Shown: positions 1 to 8,980 of the stretch, in pieces
Numbering within the stretch: position 1 is the first letter of the stretch
Layout: every line of letters starts with the position of its first letter
Source: Butyrivibrio sp. AE3009
GTDB taxonomy: Bacteria; Bacillota; Clostridia; Lachnospirales; Lachnospiraceae
DNA length: 64,000 bases
Assembly (NCBI RefSeq): GCF_000420845.1
Contig: NZ_ATVS01000003.1
Span: forward strand, 124,001 to 188,000
Direction of reading: 5' to 3'
Program-made: the position numbers and the translations under genes
The notes under the pieces: generated by a model
Database searches by the model: none
The model's input: only the letters and a program-made list of their open reading frames with translations
What the model was told of the DNA's origin: nothing

Positions 1-1
1 T

Positions 2-1627
2 CTGCCTGAGTGGGCCATCTCCTTTGCAAGATCCTTAAGAACCCACAGTGCAAGCCTCAAAAAGACCTTCTATCCGTTGGGCCTTGATATTGCCACAGGC
101 ATGGTAATGACAACCTACGAAATATATCAGAATGTATCAAAAGAGTCTCAGGCTCTTACCGTATACAGAAAAGCGCTCAAGCAAAAAACCAAGGAATTCC
201 AGGCGACTATGCAGATGATAAACGCCAAGCTCAGCAATCTGGACAGCGGCATTATTGGCGGAATTGCAATAGTAAATGCCCTGAACACCATCATTAACTA
301 TGCTGAAGTATCTCCTGAGCTTGCAGAGAAATTCGAGGAGCAGGTAAACGAATTCAAATCAAACGAGAATAGAAACGACTCCTCCGATGAGGCAAGAGCC
401 CTCAGAAGAAGCATTGCCTCAACCTTCTATGACATCTACACCGCAGCCTTCTTAAAGAGCCTGGATGATGAGGATCTTCCCCTTGAGGTTCAGATGTTCT
501 TCATGTTCGGTTTCGTTGACGAAGAGCTGGCCGGTGATAAATACACTATGGCCCTTGCCAATATCGCCAGATCCTACATGCCTGACCCCGACGATAACGT
601 AGTCCTTCTCTATGAGTGGCTTGTTAAGATATATAATCTTGAGGTTGAGCCTTCACGAAACGAGTTTGATCAGGACTGGCTCACATACCTGCGTGATCAG
701 AAGCTCAGCGGTGATATCAGGGAAGAGCAGATGGAAGCCATGATAAACGATCCGGAAGCCAGGCTGAAATTTGAGATCCACAACCTCTTTGCATTGGGAA
801 ACAGAATGACCTTCGGAAGGATCTCCTCTTTCGTTCCGGTATTTGATTCTCAGAACGTATTAAGGCCTCTTGACATGGCGTATCAGAATACCGCCAAGGT
901 CAATGAATATTTCAGATATATCAGAAGCGTTGATTTCGGTGTATTCTGCAGAAATGCACTGTTCTCAAATGTTGAGATAGGTGTCCCTCAGGTTCACTAC
1001 CAGGACGACATCACACCATATATGATCCTGATGCCCAATGCCGGAAGCAGAGCCTGCCTCTGGCAGGAAATTGAAGGAAAAAAGAGAAGTTCCAAGGCCC
1101 GTATGCTGGTCTCCATCTTCAACACAGAGAACACCGAAGATTGTATGATCAAGCTGTTCGGAGAGTTCAGATGGGAAATGTGCAAGACCGAGCAGGGCGT
1201 TCATTGGAACGACGTAACAGATCCTTCTCTTACTTCCATGTACTGCGACTACCTGCAGTTCTTCAAGAAGAACTCTGCACTGTCAACGGAACAGAAGGAT
1301 AAACTAAGAACTGACCTTAAGAAATACAGCAATAACTACAAAAACGTATTTATTGCCGACTATCTTGCATATATAAAGTTTGAGTCAGCCAGCTCTCCAA
1401 GACTCAACAAGGTAGCCCGTGAGATTCTCTTCACCTTCTGCCCCTTCGCCAAGGAGCTCAGGGAAAAGATTGCAGATAACCCTCAATACGGAGAACTGAT
1501 CAACCACTATAACGCTCATATCGGAGGCCAGATCAAGCCTCTTGTAAACATTGTTCACAGACTTCAGAAGGAAGAGATCGAAGTACCGGAGGTTATCCTG
1601 GGGCAGATCGAGCATCTGAAGAAATAA
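2..1627 (+). CDS. Unidentified large protein, 5' end outside window
   Basis: The reading frame is open from base 2 with no stop, so the gene begins upstream of the window and the TTG at 77 is only the first possible start inside it. The visible ~541 residues look mostly alpha-helical and soluble, with an acidic stretch around codons 115-125 and no membrane segment, signal peptide or nucleotide-binding motif. I do not recognise the family. It is the only long plus-strand gene in the first 14 kb and converges with the HAD gene at 1647-2033, with just 19 bases between stops. Its length and regular codon pattern make it a real gene; function is unknown. Confidence 0.75.
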   Translation: MPEWAISFARSLRTHSASLKKTFYPLGLDIATGMVMTTYEIYQNVSKESQALTVYRKALKQKTKEFQATMQMINAKLSNLDSGIIGGIAIVNALNTIINYAEVSPELAEKFEEQVNEFKSNENRNDSSDEARALRRSIASTFYDIYTAAFLKSLDDEDLPLEVQMFFMFGFVDEELAGDKYTMALANIARSYMPDPDDNVVLLYEWLVKIYNLEVEPSRNEFDQDWLTYLRDQKLSGDIREEQMEAMINDPEARLKFEIHNLFALGNRMTFGRISSFVPVFDSQNVLRPLDMAYQNTAKVNEYFRYIRSVDFGVFCRNALFSNVEIGVPQVHYQDDITPYMILMPNAGSRACLWQEIEGKKRSSKARMLVSIFNTENTEDCMIKLFGEFRWEMCKTEQGVHWNDVTDPSLTSMYCDYLQFFKKNSALSTEQKDKLRTDLKKYSNNYKNVFIADYLAYIKFESASSPRLNKVAREILFTFCPFAKELREKIADNPQYGELINHYNAHIGGQIKPLVNIVHRLQKEEIEVPEVILGQIEHLKK

Positions 1628-1646
1628 CAGCCAAATACTGCAGCTA

Positions 1647-2033
1647 TCAGCCAGCCATAGCTATCTTTTCAGCATAGCGCAAAAGAGCATTCTCTATCCT
1701 ATTGATATCAACTTCCGTGCTGCATGCATATTCATCAACATGCATGGCTCTATCGTCAAGGTACACATCACAGGTGATCTTCCTTGAGTTAGAGCCATAT
1801 TTTATGATAGTTTCAGGAAGATTATCATTGACTGCATCAAAAATAAGGCCGTTATCCCTACAGAACTCCACCGCTCTGTCAAGGGGTTCTCCTGCCCTGC
1901 AGGTCCAGAGAATAAGCTTATCTCCCATTCGCTGTCTCTTTATCAGATAATCTATAAGCTCCGTATTGGCGGGGCCAACCTCCGGCCATTCGCCCATACT
2001 AAGTGTACCGTCAAAATCAACTGCATAAACCAT
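1647..2033 (-). CDS. Small HAD-superfamily hydrolase
   Basis: This 128-residue protein opens with VDFDGTL, the HAD motif I containing the nucleophile and acid/base aspartates, then has LWTCRAG (motif II-type Ser/Thr) and a late DVYLDDRA acidic motif. It lacks a large cap domain, as in small HAD phosphatases with phage- or bacteria-type substrates. The substrate cannot be deduced. It is the last gene of a minus-strand run behind dinB and the 87-residue protein, 39 bases after the latter, so it may share the damage-inducible promoter of dinB. Family assignment is secure; a role in DNA repair or nucleotide turnover would be inference. Confidence 0.8.
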   Translation of the reverse strand: MVYAVDFDGTLSMGEWPEVGPANTELIDYLIKRQRMGDKLILWTCRAGEPLDRAVEFCRDNGLIFDAVNDNLPETIIKYGSNSRKITCDVYLDDRAMHVDEYACSTEVDINRIENALLRYAEKIAMAG

Positions 2034-2072
2034 AACCCGGCCTCACTTTCAATTACAAAAAGGAATAACATA

Positions 2073-2336
2073 TCACGACTTGGATTCAAGAAACCATTTG
2101 GCTCCGGAGGGAGAATCCTCAAAATACAGATGAATCTCCTTGCCATCGACAATGCAGGTATACACAAGTCCTGCTCCGCCTGCTCTCCTGCTGGCTCCGG
2201 GAACACAATCCTTGACTCTGGTGATCATGTATTTCCTGCCGTCTTCCCATTCTATGGACAGAGGCCTTACAGCGCCCTCATCCGAATATTCCACAACCGT
2301 ATCCACGTAGACCTTATGACCTATCCTAATCGCCAT
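2073..2336 (-). CDS. Small conserved-looking protein downstream of dinB
   Basis: An 87-residue soluble protein with a beta-rich look: alternating hydrophobic residues, a central Arg/Gly-rich turn (about residues 49-55) and a C-terminal YFED..SGAKWF segment. No catalytic motif or membrane span is visible. The start lies 14 bases after the dinB stop, so the two are almost certainly co-transcribed and the product would be made during the SOS response. Small proteins often follow Y-family polymerase genes in Firmicutes, but I cannot assign this one to a named family. It is not the YolD type by sequence. Confidence 0.7.
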   Translation of the reverse strand: MAIRIGHKVYVDTVVEYSDEGAVRPLSIEWEDGRKYMITRVKDCVPGASRRAGGAGLVYTCIVDGKEIHLYFEDSPSGAKWFLESKS

Positions 2337-2350
2337 AGCATGCTCCTGTT

Positions 2351-3640
2351 CTATAAATCGTTATCCCCAAGAACATTGTTGCCATTCTGAAAATAAGCCA
2401 CAGGATGGATCATGTGATCGTCAGCCTTGGCATCAAGGCCGGACAGCTCCTTATCAAAATACATCAGGCCACGAAGAATGGAATTATATCCAAAACGCCT
2501 CCTGATATCATCGACCGCAATATCAGCCTTGAGGTGCTTGTCCCTGACCGCCTCACTCATGAACAGGTCGGTCTGATAAGGCGAAGTATCGGGGATAAGA
2601 CCTGACACCCTTACTCCCACGCTTCTTATCGGATGTTCCCAATCATAATTGGCCTTAAAAAGCTGCCAGGCATATCCCGCTATCTCCTCCGAGATATTGG
2701 TGGGAATCTTGACCCTGTGCTGTCTTGTAAAACTATAGAGGCCATTATCTCTGATACTTAGTCCTATGACATCTCCCTTGAAGTGATTATCTCTAAGTCT
2801 TGAAGCCACGCTCTCCGAAAGAAGATAGATAACCATTCTGACGTCTTCATCATTCTCAAGGTCCCTTGGAGTTGTGGTACTGTTACCGACACTCTTGATG
2901 GGCGCCGCATCCGCTTCTGCAGCAACCGGAGTCTGATCCTCGCCCCTGGCAAAAGCAGACAGAATATATCCCACCTTGCCGAATATCTGATGAAGCCACT
3001 CCGGATCTGCACAGGCAAGATCTCCTATAGTAAGGATCCCGTATTTCCTGAGCTTATTATCTGTGCGTCTGCCAACATAGAGAAGGTCCGATACAGGGCT
3101 ATTCCAGACTATATCCCTGTAATTCTCCCTGGATATCTGAGTAATGGCATCAGGCTTCTTGTAATCAGAGCCAAATTTGGAAAAGATCTTGTTCCAGGAA
3201 ACACCTATGGAAACAGTAATCCCAAGTTCCTTCTTAACCCTGTCGGAAATCTCCCCGGCTATACGCATGCCATCAGAAGTTCCCAGCATCCTTGCGGAAT
3301 CCGTGATATCAACCCAGGATTCGTCAAGGCCATAGGGTTCGATCAGATCGGTATAGTCGCCATATATCTTCCTGGCCTTCCCGGAAAATCTGATGTACTC
3401 ATCATAGCTGGGAGCGACAAATACCACGTCCCTGCATACCTGTCTGGCCTGCCACAGTGCCATTCCCGTCTTGACGCCCCGCCTCTTGGCTATGTAATTG
3501 GCTGTAAGAACAATTCCATGGCGGGCCTCGGGGTCTCCCCCTACCGCCATTGGAACGTCTCTAAGTTTAGGATTATGCAGCATCTCAACTGCCGCATAAA
3601 AACAGTTGCAGTCAGAATGAAGAATAATCCTGTCTTCCAT
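2351..3640 (-). CDS. dinB: Y-family DNA polymerase IV
   Basis: Translesion DNA polymerase that copies past damaged bases with low fidelity. The 429-residue protein has the N-terminal catalytic motif HSDCNCFYAAVE (metal-binding Asp near residue 9), the second acidic motif GLDESWVDIT near residues 104-113 that supplies the remaining metal ligands, a helix-hairpin-helix thumb around residues 175-215 and a little-finger domain in the last third. The length is usual for DinB/UmuC-like polymerases. The ATG has a GGTGG ribosome site a few bases upstream. It heads a three-gene operon, and its promoter carries three LexA-like boxes, one of them between the -35 and -10, so damage induction is strongly supported. 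Confidence 0.95.
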   Translation of the reverse strand: MEDRIILHSDCNCFYAAVEMLHNPKLRDVPMAVGGDPEARHGIVLTANYIAKRRGVKTGMALWQARQVCRDVVFVAPSYDEYIRFSGKARKIYGDYTDLIEPYGLDESWVDITDSARMLGTSDGMRIAGEISDRVKKELGITVSIGVSWNKIFSKFGSDYKKPDAITQISRENYRDIVWNSPVSDLLYVGRRTDNKLRKYGILTIGDLACADPEWLHQIFGKVGYILSAFARGEDQTPVAAEADAAPIKSVGNSTTTPRDLENDEDVRMVIYLLSESVASRLRDNHFKGDVIGLSIRDNGLYSFTRQHRVKIPTNISEEIAGYAWQLFKANYDWEHPIRSVGVRVSGLIPDTSPYQTDLFMSEAVRDKHLKADIAVDDIRRRFGYNSILRGLMYFDKELSGLDAKADDHMIHPVAYFQNGNNVLGDNDL

Positions 3641-3658
3641 ACACCCACCTTACCACGC

Positions 3659-3726
3659 AAACATATGTTGCAAACATTTGTTCTTGGATTAATTCTTATT
3701 ATACGAATGTATGTTCTGAAATGCAA
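3659..3726 (-). promoter_or_regulatory. dinB promoter with three LexA (SOS) boxes
   Basis: On the minus strand a -35 TTGCAT (3721-3726) and a -10 TATAAT (3698-3703) are spaced 17 bases. Three boxes fit the Gram-positive LexA consensus GAACRNRYGTTY: GAACATACATTC (3705-3716, one mismatch) lies inside the spacer, GAACAAATGTTT (3672-3683, no mismatch) and CAACATATGTTT (3659-3670, one mismatch) lie downstream of the expected start site. LexA bound here would block polymerase at the promoter and again in the leader. Confidence 0.85.
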
Positions 3727-3764
3727 CCGCTATATATAGTACCTTATTAAATTATAAATACAAA

Positions 3765-4604
3765 TTATATAAGTTTTGCTTCGTAGCCCTCAATGCATTC
3801 TCTTGCTGCTACTGCATTATCGGGCTTGGTATCCTCGAGAGTCGCATGAATATAGGGCTTGTACTTATGTGCAAACTCCACAATGCTTGTATAATCCATC
3901 TCTCCAAGACCGCACCCCATGCTGACGATCCTGTCTTTTTCGCACACGCAGTCCTTAAGATGTATCATGCAGATATCATCCTTAAGAAGATCCATTGCCT
4001 CCTCAAATACTTCATATCTCTGAGCATAATTATCAGTCCAGAGAAGATTGACCGGATCAAAAATGATCTGAAGGTTCGGAGACTCTATCCTGTCAAGAAC
4101 CTCCCTTGCTCTCTTGGGATTCCATACAATATGTCTGTAAACAGGCTCAATGGCAACAATCACACCCATTTTTTCAGCGTAATCAACCACAGGACGAAGA
4201 TTGGTGATAAAGGTCTCAAGGGCCTCCTTCGAATGGCATGCCTCCTTATCATATGAATAGGTCTCGTTGGGTGCGCCGGTCTCAGTTCCCACCATTCCTG
4301 CACCCATAAGGGAAGCAAAACGAATATGAGCCTTATACTTCTCCTGGATAGCATGAAGCGAAGCCTCATTGGGATTAGCCAGATTAAGGTAGCACCCAAG
4401 AACTGCCACATCCAGGTCTGCTCTTCTGAAAGCATCCCTCATGTACATAGCATATCCCGGTGTAAGCGCCGTTGTATCAGCCGTAAATCCCGGCACCTTT
4501 GAAAGAGCAATATGAGTACAGCTAAATCCCTGTCTCTTAATCTCCTGAAGCCTCTCCTCAAAAGGAAGCTCCACTGTATCATGAAATCTGATTCCTATCT
4601 GCAT
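3765..4604 (-). CDS. Sugar phosphate isomerase/epimerase, TIM barrel
   Basis: A 279-residue protein of the xylose-isomerase-like TIM-barrel superfamily, whose members isomerise or epimerise sugars and sugar acids using a divalent metal. Metal-ligand segments are visible in the usual order: VAIEPVYRH, IIFDPVNLLW, MIHLKDC and ATLED. An AGGAGGAT ribosome site precedes the ATG. It is the last gene of the hemicellulose operon, 22 bases after the ankyrin-GH43 gene, so the substrate is probably a pentose, uronate or related compound released by the upstream hydrolases. The exact reaction cannot be read from sequence; members of this superfamily act on ketoses, inositols and hydroxypyruvate. Confidence 0.85.
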   Translation of the reverse strand: MQIGIRFHDTVELPFEERLQEIKRQGFSCTHIALSKVPGFTADTTALTPGYAMYMRDAFRRADLDVAVLGCYLNLANPNEASLHAIQEKYKAHIRFASLMGAGMVGTETGAPNETYSYDKEACHSKEALETFITNLRPVVDYAEKMGVIVAIEPVYRHIVWNPKRAREVLDRIESPNLQIIFDPVNLLWTDNYAQRYEVFEEAMDLLKDDICMIHLKDCVCEKDRIVSMGCGLGEMDYTSIVEFAHKYKPYIHATLEDTKPDNAVAARECIEGYEAKLI

Positions 4605-4626
4605 ATCATCCTCCTAAATATCTCTG

Positions 4627-6486
4627 TTATATCTCTGTATAAATCGGGTCTGTAAATCTGACCGTAAGATCATTCTCTGTACCGGCGTATGCGAACATTC
4701 CTACAGTTGCGCCTGTAAATCGCTTTCCCTTGGAAAGTCCCTCATCACACAGATAACACACATCTGTCAAAGTATGCCAAATACATTCCTCGCCATTAAT
4801 ACTATAGCTGAGGGTTCTGACAAAATCCACTGTATTCATGGATAATTTAATGCTTCCGGATGCATTTTCCAAGGCTTCCTCGGAAATCGTCCATCTGTCC
4901 TCATCTCCAATATGTTCATGGGAAAAAACATGCATTTTTCCCTCAGCGCTCTTTAAACCAAAAGTAAAATATGTATTCTCATCATAATACCCGGTTATTC
5001 CTGCGCTCTGCCCATCCTTTAGTTCCGGAATCTCCATGTTCACGTCATATTCAAAAGAAAAACTCGTCTGCCTTCTGAGCACAATATTCCGGGCATCAAT
5101 TGATGACATAGGAGCAGAACAGCCTTTTATCGTAAAGATCCGTCCATCTTCAGTAGCTTCATATACCAGAGTTCCTTTTTCAAAGGGCCGCGGCGTCATG
5201 TAATCAAAAGGAAGTCCGCAAGGAGAAACACCAATTTCATCACTGCAATCATCCCTCTCATCAGCAAAAGGCTTAACCTGCATACATGAGGGCCCTTTGA
5301 GTCCGTTAACTATTGGCCAGCCATCTGCAGTCCAGGTCACAGGATCAAGGGCAGTTTCTCTTCCCAGAATGCTGTAGCCATCTCCCAGTTTCCTTCCGCA
5401 GAGATATACCATATACCATCGTCCATCAGACGTATCTACAAGACAACCGTGACCGCATCTTTGAATCACGGCTCCTTCATCCGTCTGCCTCATTATGGGA
5501 TTATAGGGACAGGGCTCATATATCCCCATCAGCTCCCTGCTTCTTGAAACCGTAGCTCTGTGTCCCGGCCCGGTTCCGCCTTCAGCCTGCAAAAGATAAT
5601 AATATCCGTCTTTTTTGTATATATGTGGGCCTTCAGGTGCTCTTTTGTTACTTCCGTAATACAAAAGCACCGGTTCTGATATCTTCTTCGATGCGGATCT
5701 ATCAAGCTCAAATATCCTGGCTCCTCTGTTAAGCAGCATGTATCTGCGGCCGTCCTCATCATTAAAAAAGCCAGGATCTATACCGTCTTCATCGATAAAG
5801 ACCGGCTCAGAATAAGGTCCCTCAGGCCTGTCCGAAGAAACCACCATCTGCCTTCTGTACACCGGCCCCGTATCGTTAAGTCTATATGTTGCAGCGATGT
5901 AAAATCGCCCTTCATAATAGGAAATATCCGGCGCCCAGTATCCTCTTCCGCCTTCCAGCCCCTCAAGATAAGCCCATTTCGGCTCAGTGATGGCATGCCC
6001 AATTATCTCCCAGTGAACAAGGTCCCTTGAATGGGAAATTGGAATACACGGAAAAAATATAAAGGAAGAATTGACCATATAATAGTCTTCTCCCACTCTG
6101 CAGATTGAAGGATCCGGGAAGAATCCGCTTCTTATGGGATTTCGGTAAAAATCGTTGTAGCAATGCCCATATTTTCCTTCAAGATAGCTCTCAATCTGTT
6201 TATAGCCTTCGGCGGTCCCATTCAACTCAGCCCTTGTAGCATTCTCATGAACAATATCCCATGGTGTTACCAGCCCCGCATCACCCTGAAGCGGGTCCAG
6301 GCCGCACCTGTCCGTCAGATATTCAAACACCTGAAGGTTCCCGCTCTCGGCGGCATAATGAAGAGCTGTTCTATGGTCATCATCAAACTCATTAAGACTT
6401 GCTCTTGAATACTCCACGATCCATCTAACAAGCTTATAATCGCCCATTCTTGCTGCTTCATACAAACTGATCGGTCCTACATCCAT
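4627..6486 (-). CDS. Ankyrin repeat-GH43 glycosidase fusion
   Basis: A 619-residue protein with two parts. Residues ~1-105 form about three ankyrin-type repeats (for example HRTALHYAAESGN at 38-50). From ~112 a GH43 five-blade propeller begins, with the three catalytic acids at D125 (FFPDPS), D237 (GIDPGF) and E285 (APEGPH). Residues ~430-619 look like the beta-sandwich that follows many GH43 domains. GH43 enzymes are mostly beta-xylosidases or alpha-L-arabinofuranosidases. There is no signal peptide, so it acts in the cytoplasm. A GGGAG ribosome site at the end of the preceding GH43 gene serves the ATG at 6486, and no good start lies near the GH43 part, so the fusion looks real. It starts 3 bases after the previous stop. 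Confidence 0.9.
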   Translation of the reverse strand: MDVGPISLYEAARMGDYKLVRWIVEYSRASLNEFDDDHRTALHYAAESGNLQVFEYLTDRCGLDPLQGDAGLVTPWDIVHENATRAELNGTAEGYKQIESYLEGKYGHCYNDFYRNPIRSGFFPDPSICRVGEDYYMVNSSFIFFPCIPISHSRDLVHWEIIGHAITEPKWAYLEGLEGGRGYWAPDISYYEGRFYIAATYRLNDTGPVYRRQMVVSSDRPEGPYSEPVFIDEDGIDPGFFNDEDGRRYMLLNRGARIFELDRSASKKISEPVLLYYGSNKRAPEGPHIYKKDGYYYLLQAEGGTGPGHRATVSRSRELMGIYEPCPYNPIMRQTDEGAVIQRCGHGCLVDTSDGRWYMVYLCGRKLGDGYSILGRETALDPVTWTADGWPIVNGLKGPSCMQVKPFADERDDCSDEIGVSPCGLPFDYMTPRPFEKGTLVYEATEDGRIFTIKGCSAPMSSIDARNIVLRRQTSFSFEYDVNMEIPELKDGQSAGITGYYDENTYFTFGLKSAEGKMHVFSHEHIGDEDRWTISEEALENASGSIKLSMNTVDFVRTLSYSINGEECIWHTLTDVCYLCDEGLSKGKRFTGATVGMFAYAGTENDLTVRFTDPIYTEI

Positions 6487-6489
6487 CTC

Positions 6490-8133
6490 TCACAGCTCCC
6501 TTGTTTTAACAAAAAGAAAGTCAGCATAGCCATTTGAATTCCCTGTCATATCAGTACTTTTTGAAATCGCAAAAAGTCCGATTTTTGCTCCAACCCAGGT
6601 ATGATCCGAAGGAGTGTAGTTAACTCCAAGATCGGTGTAGTCTAAGCCATCACCCTTTACCTTGATCTTAAGGGCAGGATTCTCTCCCGTAAGAGGACTA
6701 TGCACATTCTGATAATACAACTTCTCAGATTCTGCCTCCTCATTAAGAGAGAAAGTAAGAAGGAACGTAAAAAGGGATCCTCTTCCGATTTTCTCAGCTC
6801 TTATCACCTTTTTAACTACCTCAATTTTATCAGCATCTCCGCCTTCGGACTCTGCAATTTTCAAAACAAACTCGTCATTATCGCCCTTTTCAAAATATGC
6901 GGCGACATACTGTCCTCCCGTCATACATATGCCGGCTCTCTCTCCGGCCTTGAGCCCCGAAATATCAACCTGAATCTCGGTTTCAAACACAGGAAAAACA
7001 AGTTTCTGAGTAAGTACGTTGGCACTTCGCCATATAATGGGATTTTCCTCACCGGAAACATTAAGTGCATTTAGCCTTAATCCATTTCTTCGGAAGTTTT
7101 TCTGCTGACAGAAAGCTTCTGTATGATTACCGAGCCACTGCCAGCAAAGTCCATAATTGCCTCCTACGAAATCATCTGAGGACTCAAGATACATCTTTTC
7201 CTCATCCCCTGCTCCCGTATCAGGCTTATCACGCTCAAACACAGGCTCTCCAACCTTATTCTCATCGGGATTAACGCCCACGATTGGCCAGCCATTATCC
7301 CAACTGACCGGCTGCAGATGACAGATTCTGCCATACAGCCCCCTGTCCTGGAAATGAATAAACCATTCATCACCATTTACAGTATCTACAAGGCCGCCCT
7401 GATGAGGACCGTTTATAACAGTATTACCGGTATGCATTACTTCTTTTATCTCATAGGGTCCATGAATATCTCTTGATCTGAGCACAACCTGCCAGCCGTC
7501 CTTAACTCCGCCTGCCGGTGCCCAGATATAGTAATAACCATCTCTTTTATAAACCTTGGGTCCTTCAATGGTTACCGCAGGGTGCTTCGGATCATTGCCG
7601 TCAAAAATAAAATGATCCTCAGATATAGCCTTAAGGCCATCCGGACTCATCTCAAAAACACCAAGAATACTCTTAAAGCCAATCCTGCTCTTGGCATAGC
7701 CGTGGATCACATATGCCCGTCCGTCATCATCCCATATCGGACAGGGATCAATAAGCCCTTTTCCTTCCAAAACACATACAGGCTCCTCCCATTCTCCGTA
7801 AGGGTCCTTAGTTCTAACCACAAAATAGCCCTCGTCCGGCATTCCGTAGTATATATAGAACATCCCCTCATGATAGCGGATTGAAGGCGCCCAAACTCCC
7901 TCCGAATGCCTGGGAATGTTGAATCTCTCTCCCGGGATATTCTTAAGCGCATAATTAACCAGCTTCCAGTTCACCAGGTCCTTTGACACCAGTATCGGTA
8001 GCCCCGGCGTATAGTTAAAGCTGGAGGCAGTCATATAATAAGTATCACCGACTCTTATAACATCAGGATCACTGTAATCCGCAAACAGTATCGGATTCCT
8101 GAATCTTCCGTTTCCCTGATCCGAATAATGCAT
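6490..8133 (-). CDS. GH43 beta-xylosidase / alpha-L-arabinofuranosidase
   Basis: Cytoplasmic glycoside hydrolase of 547 residues. The N-terminal propeller carries the GH43 triad: D22 (YSDPDV) as general base, D129 (GLIDP) as pKa modulator and E190 (TIEGPK) as general acid. The PHQGGLVDT stretch is typical of xylosidase-like GH43 enzymes. Residues ~340-547 form a C-terminal beta-sandwich. No signal peptide is present, so it would act on short oligosaccharides brought in by the ABC transporter of the same operon. It starts 10 bases after the acetylesterase stop and is followed at once by the ankyrin-GH43 gene. The choice between xylosidase and arabinofuranosidase activity needs biochemistry. 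Confidence 0.92.
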   Translation of the reverse strand: MHYSDQGNGRFRNPILFADYSDPDVIRVGDTYYMTASSFNYTPGLPILVSKDLVNWKLVNYALKNIPGERFNIPRHSEGVWAPSIRYHEGMFYIYYGMPDEGYFVVRTKDPYGEWEEPVCVLEGKGLIDPCPIWDDDGRAYVIHGYAKSRIGFKSILGVFEMSPDGLKAISEDHFIFDGNDPKHPAVTIEGPKVYKRDGYYYIWAPAGGVKDGWQVVLRSRDIHGPYEIKEVMHTGNTVINGPHQGGLVDTVNGDEWFIHFQDRGLYGRICHLQPVSWDNGWPIVGVNPDENKVGEPVFERDKPDTGAGDEEKMYLESSDDFVGGNYGLCWQWLGNHTEAFCQQKNFRRNGLRLNALNVSGEENPIIWRSANVLTQKLVFPVFETEIQVDISGLKAGERAGICMTGGQYVAAYFEKGDNDEFVLKIAESEGGDADKIEVVKKVIRAEKIGRGSLFTFLLTFSLNEEAESEKLYYQNVHSPLTGENPALKIKVKGDGLDYTDLGVNYTPSDHTWVGAKIGLFAISKSTDMTGNSNGYADFLFVKTREL

Positions 8134-8143
8134 AGCATCCCCC

Positions 8144-8866
8144 TTATCCGTTTATCTCAATTCTGCTGCTTTCATTTAGAGCTTCATCTTCAATGATCAG
8201 GCTGGAATAAGGCTCTCCCAGTCCTATCAGTCCTCGAGCCACCATTCCCGCATAGAGCATGGCACCTTCATATCTTAGATGTGAGTTGTCGTTCTTTCCC
8301 TCAGGAGCCCAGAGGACCTCGCCGGGAGCCAGATTCATATAATATTTCTTAGAAGCTTCATCTCCTGTTTTTTCAAGGAATTCTCTGCTCATGGTAAAAA
8401 GATCCACCACCGGCACCTCAAATTTCTCAGAAGCCTCCTTCATCCCCTTCACATACTCAGTATGCTCTGAAGGCTTAAGCTTTCCGTTTTCATCAAAAAG
8501 CCTTCTCTCCACCGAAGTAATGAAAACAGGATAAGCTCCCTTATTTCTGGCTACATTCACAAATTTCCCCAGGTTAGTTATAAACTCACCGTGAGGGTCA
8601 GTGTATCGGGCAGGATCATTGATCTTTTCATCATTATGTCCAAACTGAATAAAAAGATAATCTCCCTTTGAAATATCATTATAGATATACGCAAGTCTGC
8701 TCTCATCAATGAAACTCTTGGTACTTCTTCCGTTCACGGAATGATTAAATACCACTACATCCTCTCTTGTATATCTGTCAAAAGCCTGTGCGATTCCCGT
8801 CTGAGGGTAAGTTATATATTTATTGCTTGCTGCGGTAGAATCCCCCGCCCAGAAAATATGTCTCAT
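8144..8866 (-). CDS. SGNH-fold acetylesterase (CE12, rhamnogalacturonan/xylan type)
   Basis: A 240-residue GDSL-like esterase. The conserved blocks are all present: nucleophile S10 in GDST, G46 in NGRSTKS, N78 in GHNDE, and D193-x-x-H196 near the C-terminus. This layout matches rhamnogalacturonan acetylesterases and related xylan acetylesterases of family CE12, which remove acetyl groups that block glycosidases. It lacks a signal peptide, so it would deacetylate imported oligosaccharides. A strong GAGGAGG ribosome site precedes the ATG. The gene follows a terminator-like hairpin at 8898-8952, with no clear promoter between, so it probably depends on read-through from the transporter genes. 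Confidence 0.9.
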   Translation of the reverse strand: MRHIFWAGDSTAASNKYITYPQTGIAQAFDRYTREDVVVFNHSVNGRSTKSFIDESRLAYIYNDISKGDYLFIQFGHNDEKINDPARYTDPHGEFITNLGKFVNVARNKGAYPVFITSVERRLFDENGKLKPSEHTEYVKGMKEASEKFEVPVVDLFTMSREFLEKTGDEASKKYYMNLAPGEVLWAPEGKNDNSHLRYEGAMLYAGMVARGLIGLGEPYSSLIIEDEALNESSRIEING

Positions 8867-8897
8867 AAAGCCTCCTCTTATAATTCCAAATATGGAT

Positions 8898-8952
8898 AAA
8901 AAAAGACAACCTGCTAATAGTTTTTCATGAAAAATAAAGCAGATTGTCTTTT
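8898..8952 (-). terminator. Intrinsic terminator or attenuator after the permease genes
   Basis: A 15-base stem (8901-8915 with 8938-8952, one G-U pair in RNA) has a 22-base loop and, in minus-strand RNA, is followed by a run of seven U. It lies between the lplC-like permease and the esterase and probably lowers expression of the downstream enzymes. Confidence 0.8.
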
Positions 8953-8980
8953 ATCATTTCTAAAATAACCTTAGGAGTAA

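Noticed and set aside
2990..3739. 249-codon plus-strand frame opposite dinB
   Set aside because: It is antisense to the catalytic domain of a clear DinB, has no ribosome site and no recognisable domain.
6150..6486. Ankyrin part as a separate small gene wrongly joined to GH43
   Set aside because: The frame is continuous, the ATG at 6486 has a proper GGGAG site, and no good start with ribosome site lies between the repeats and GH43.
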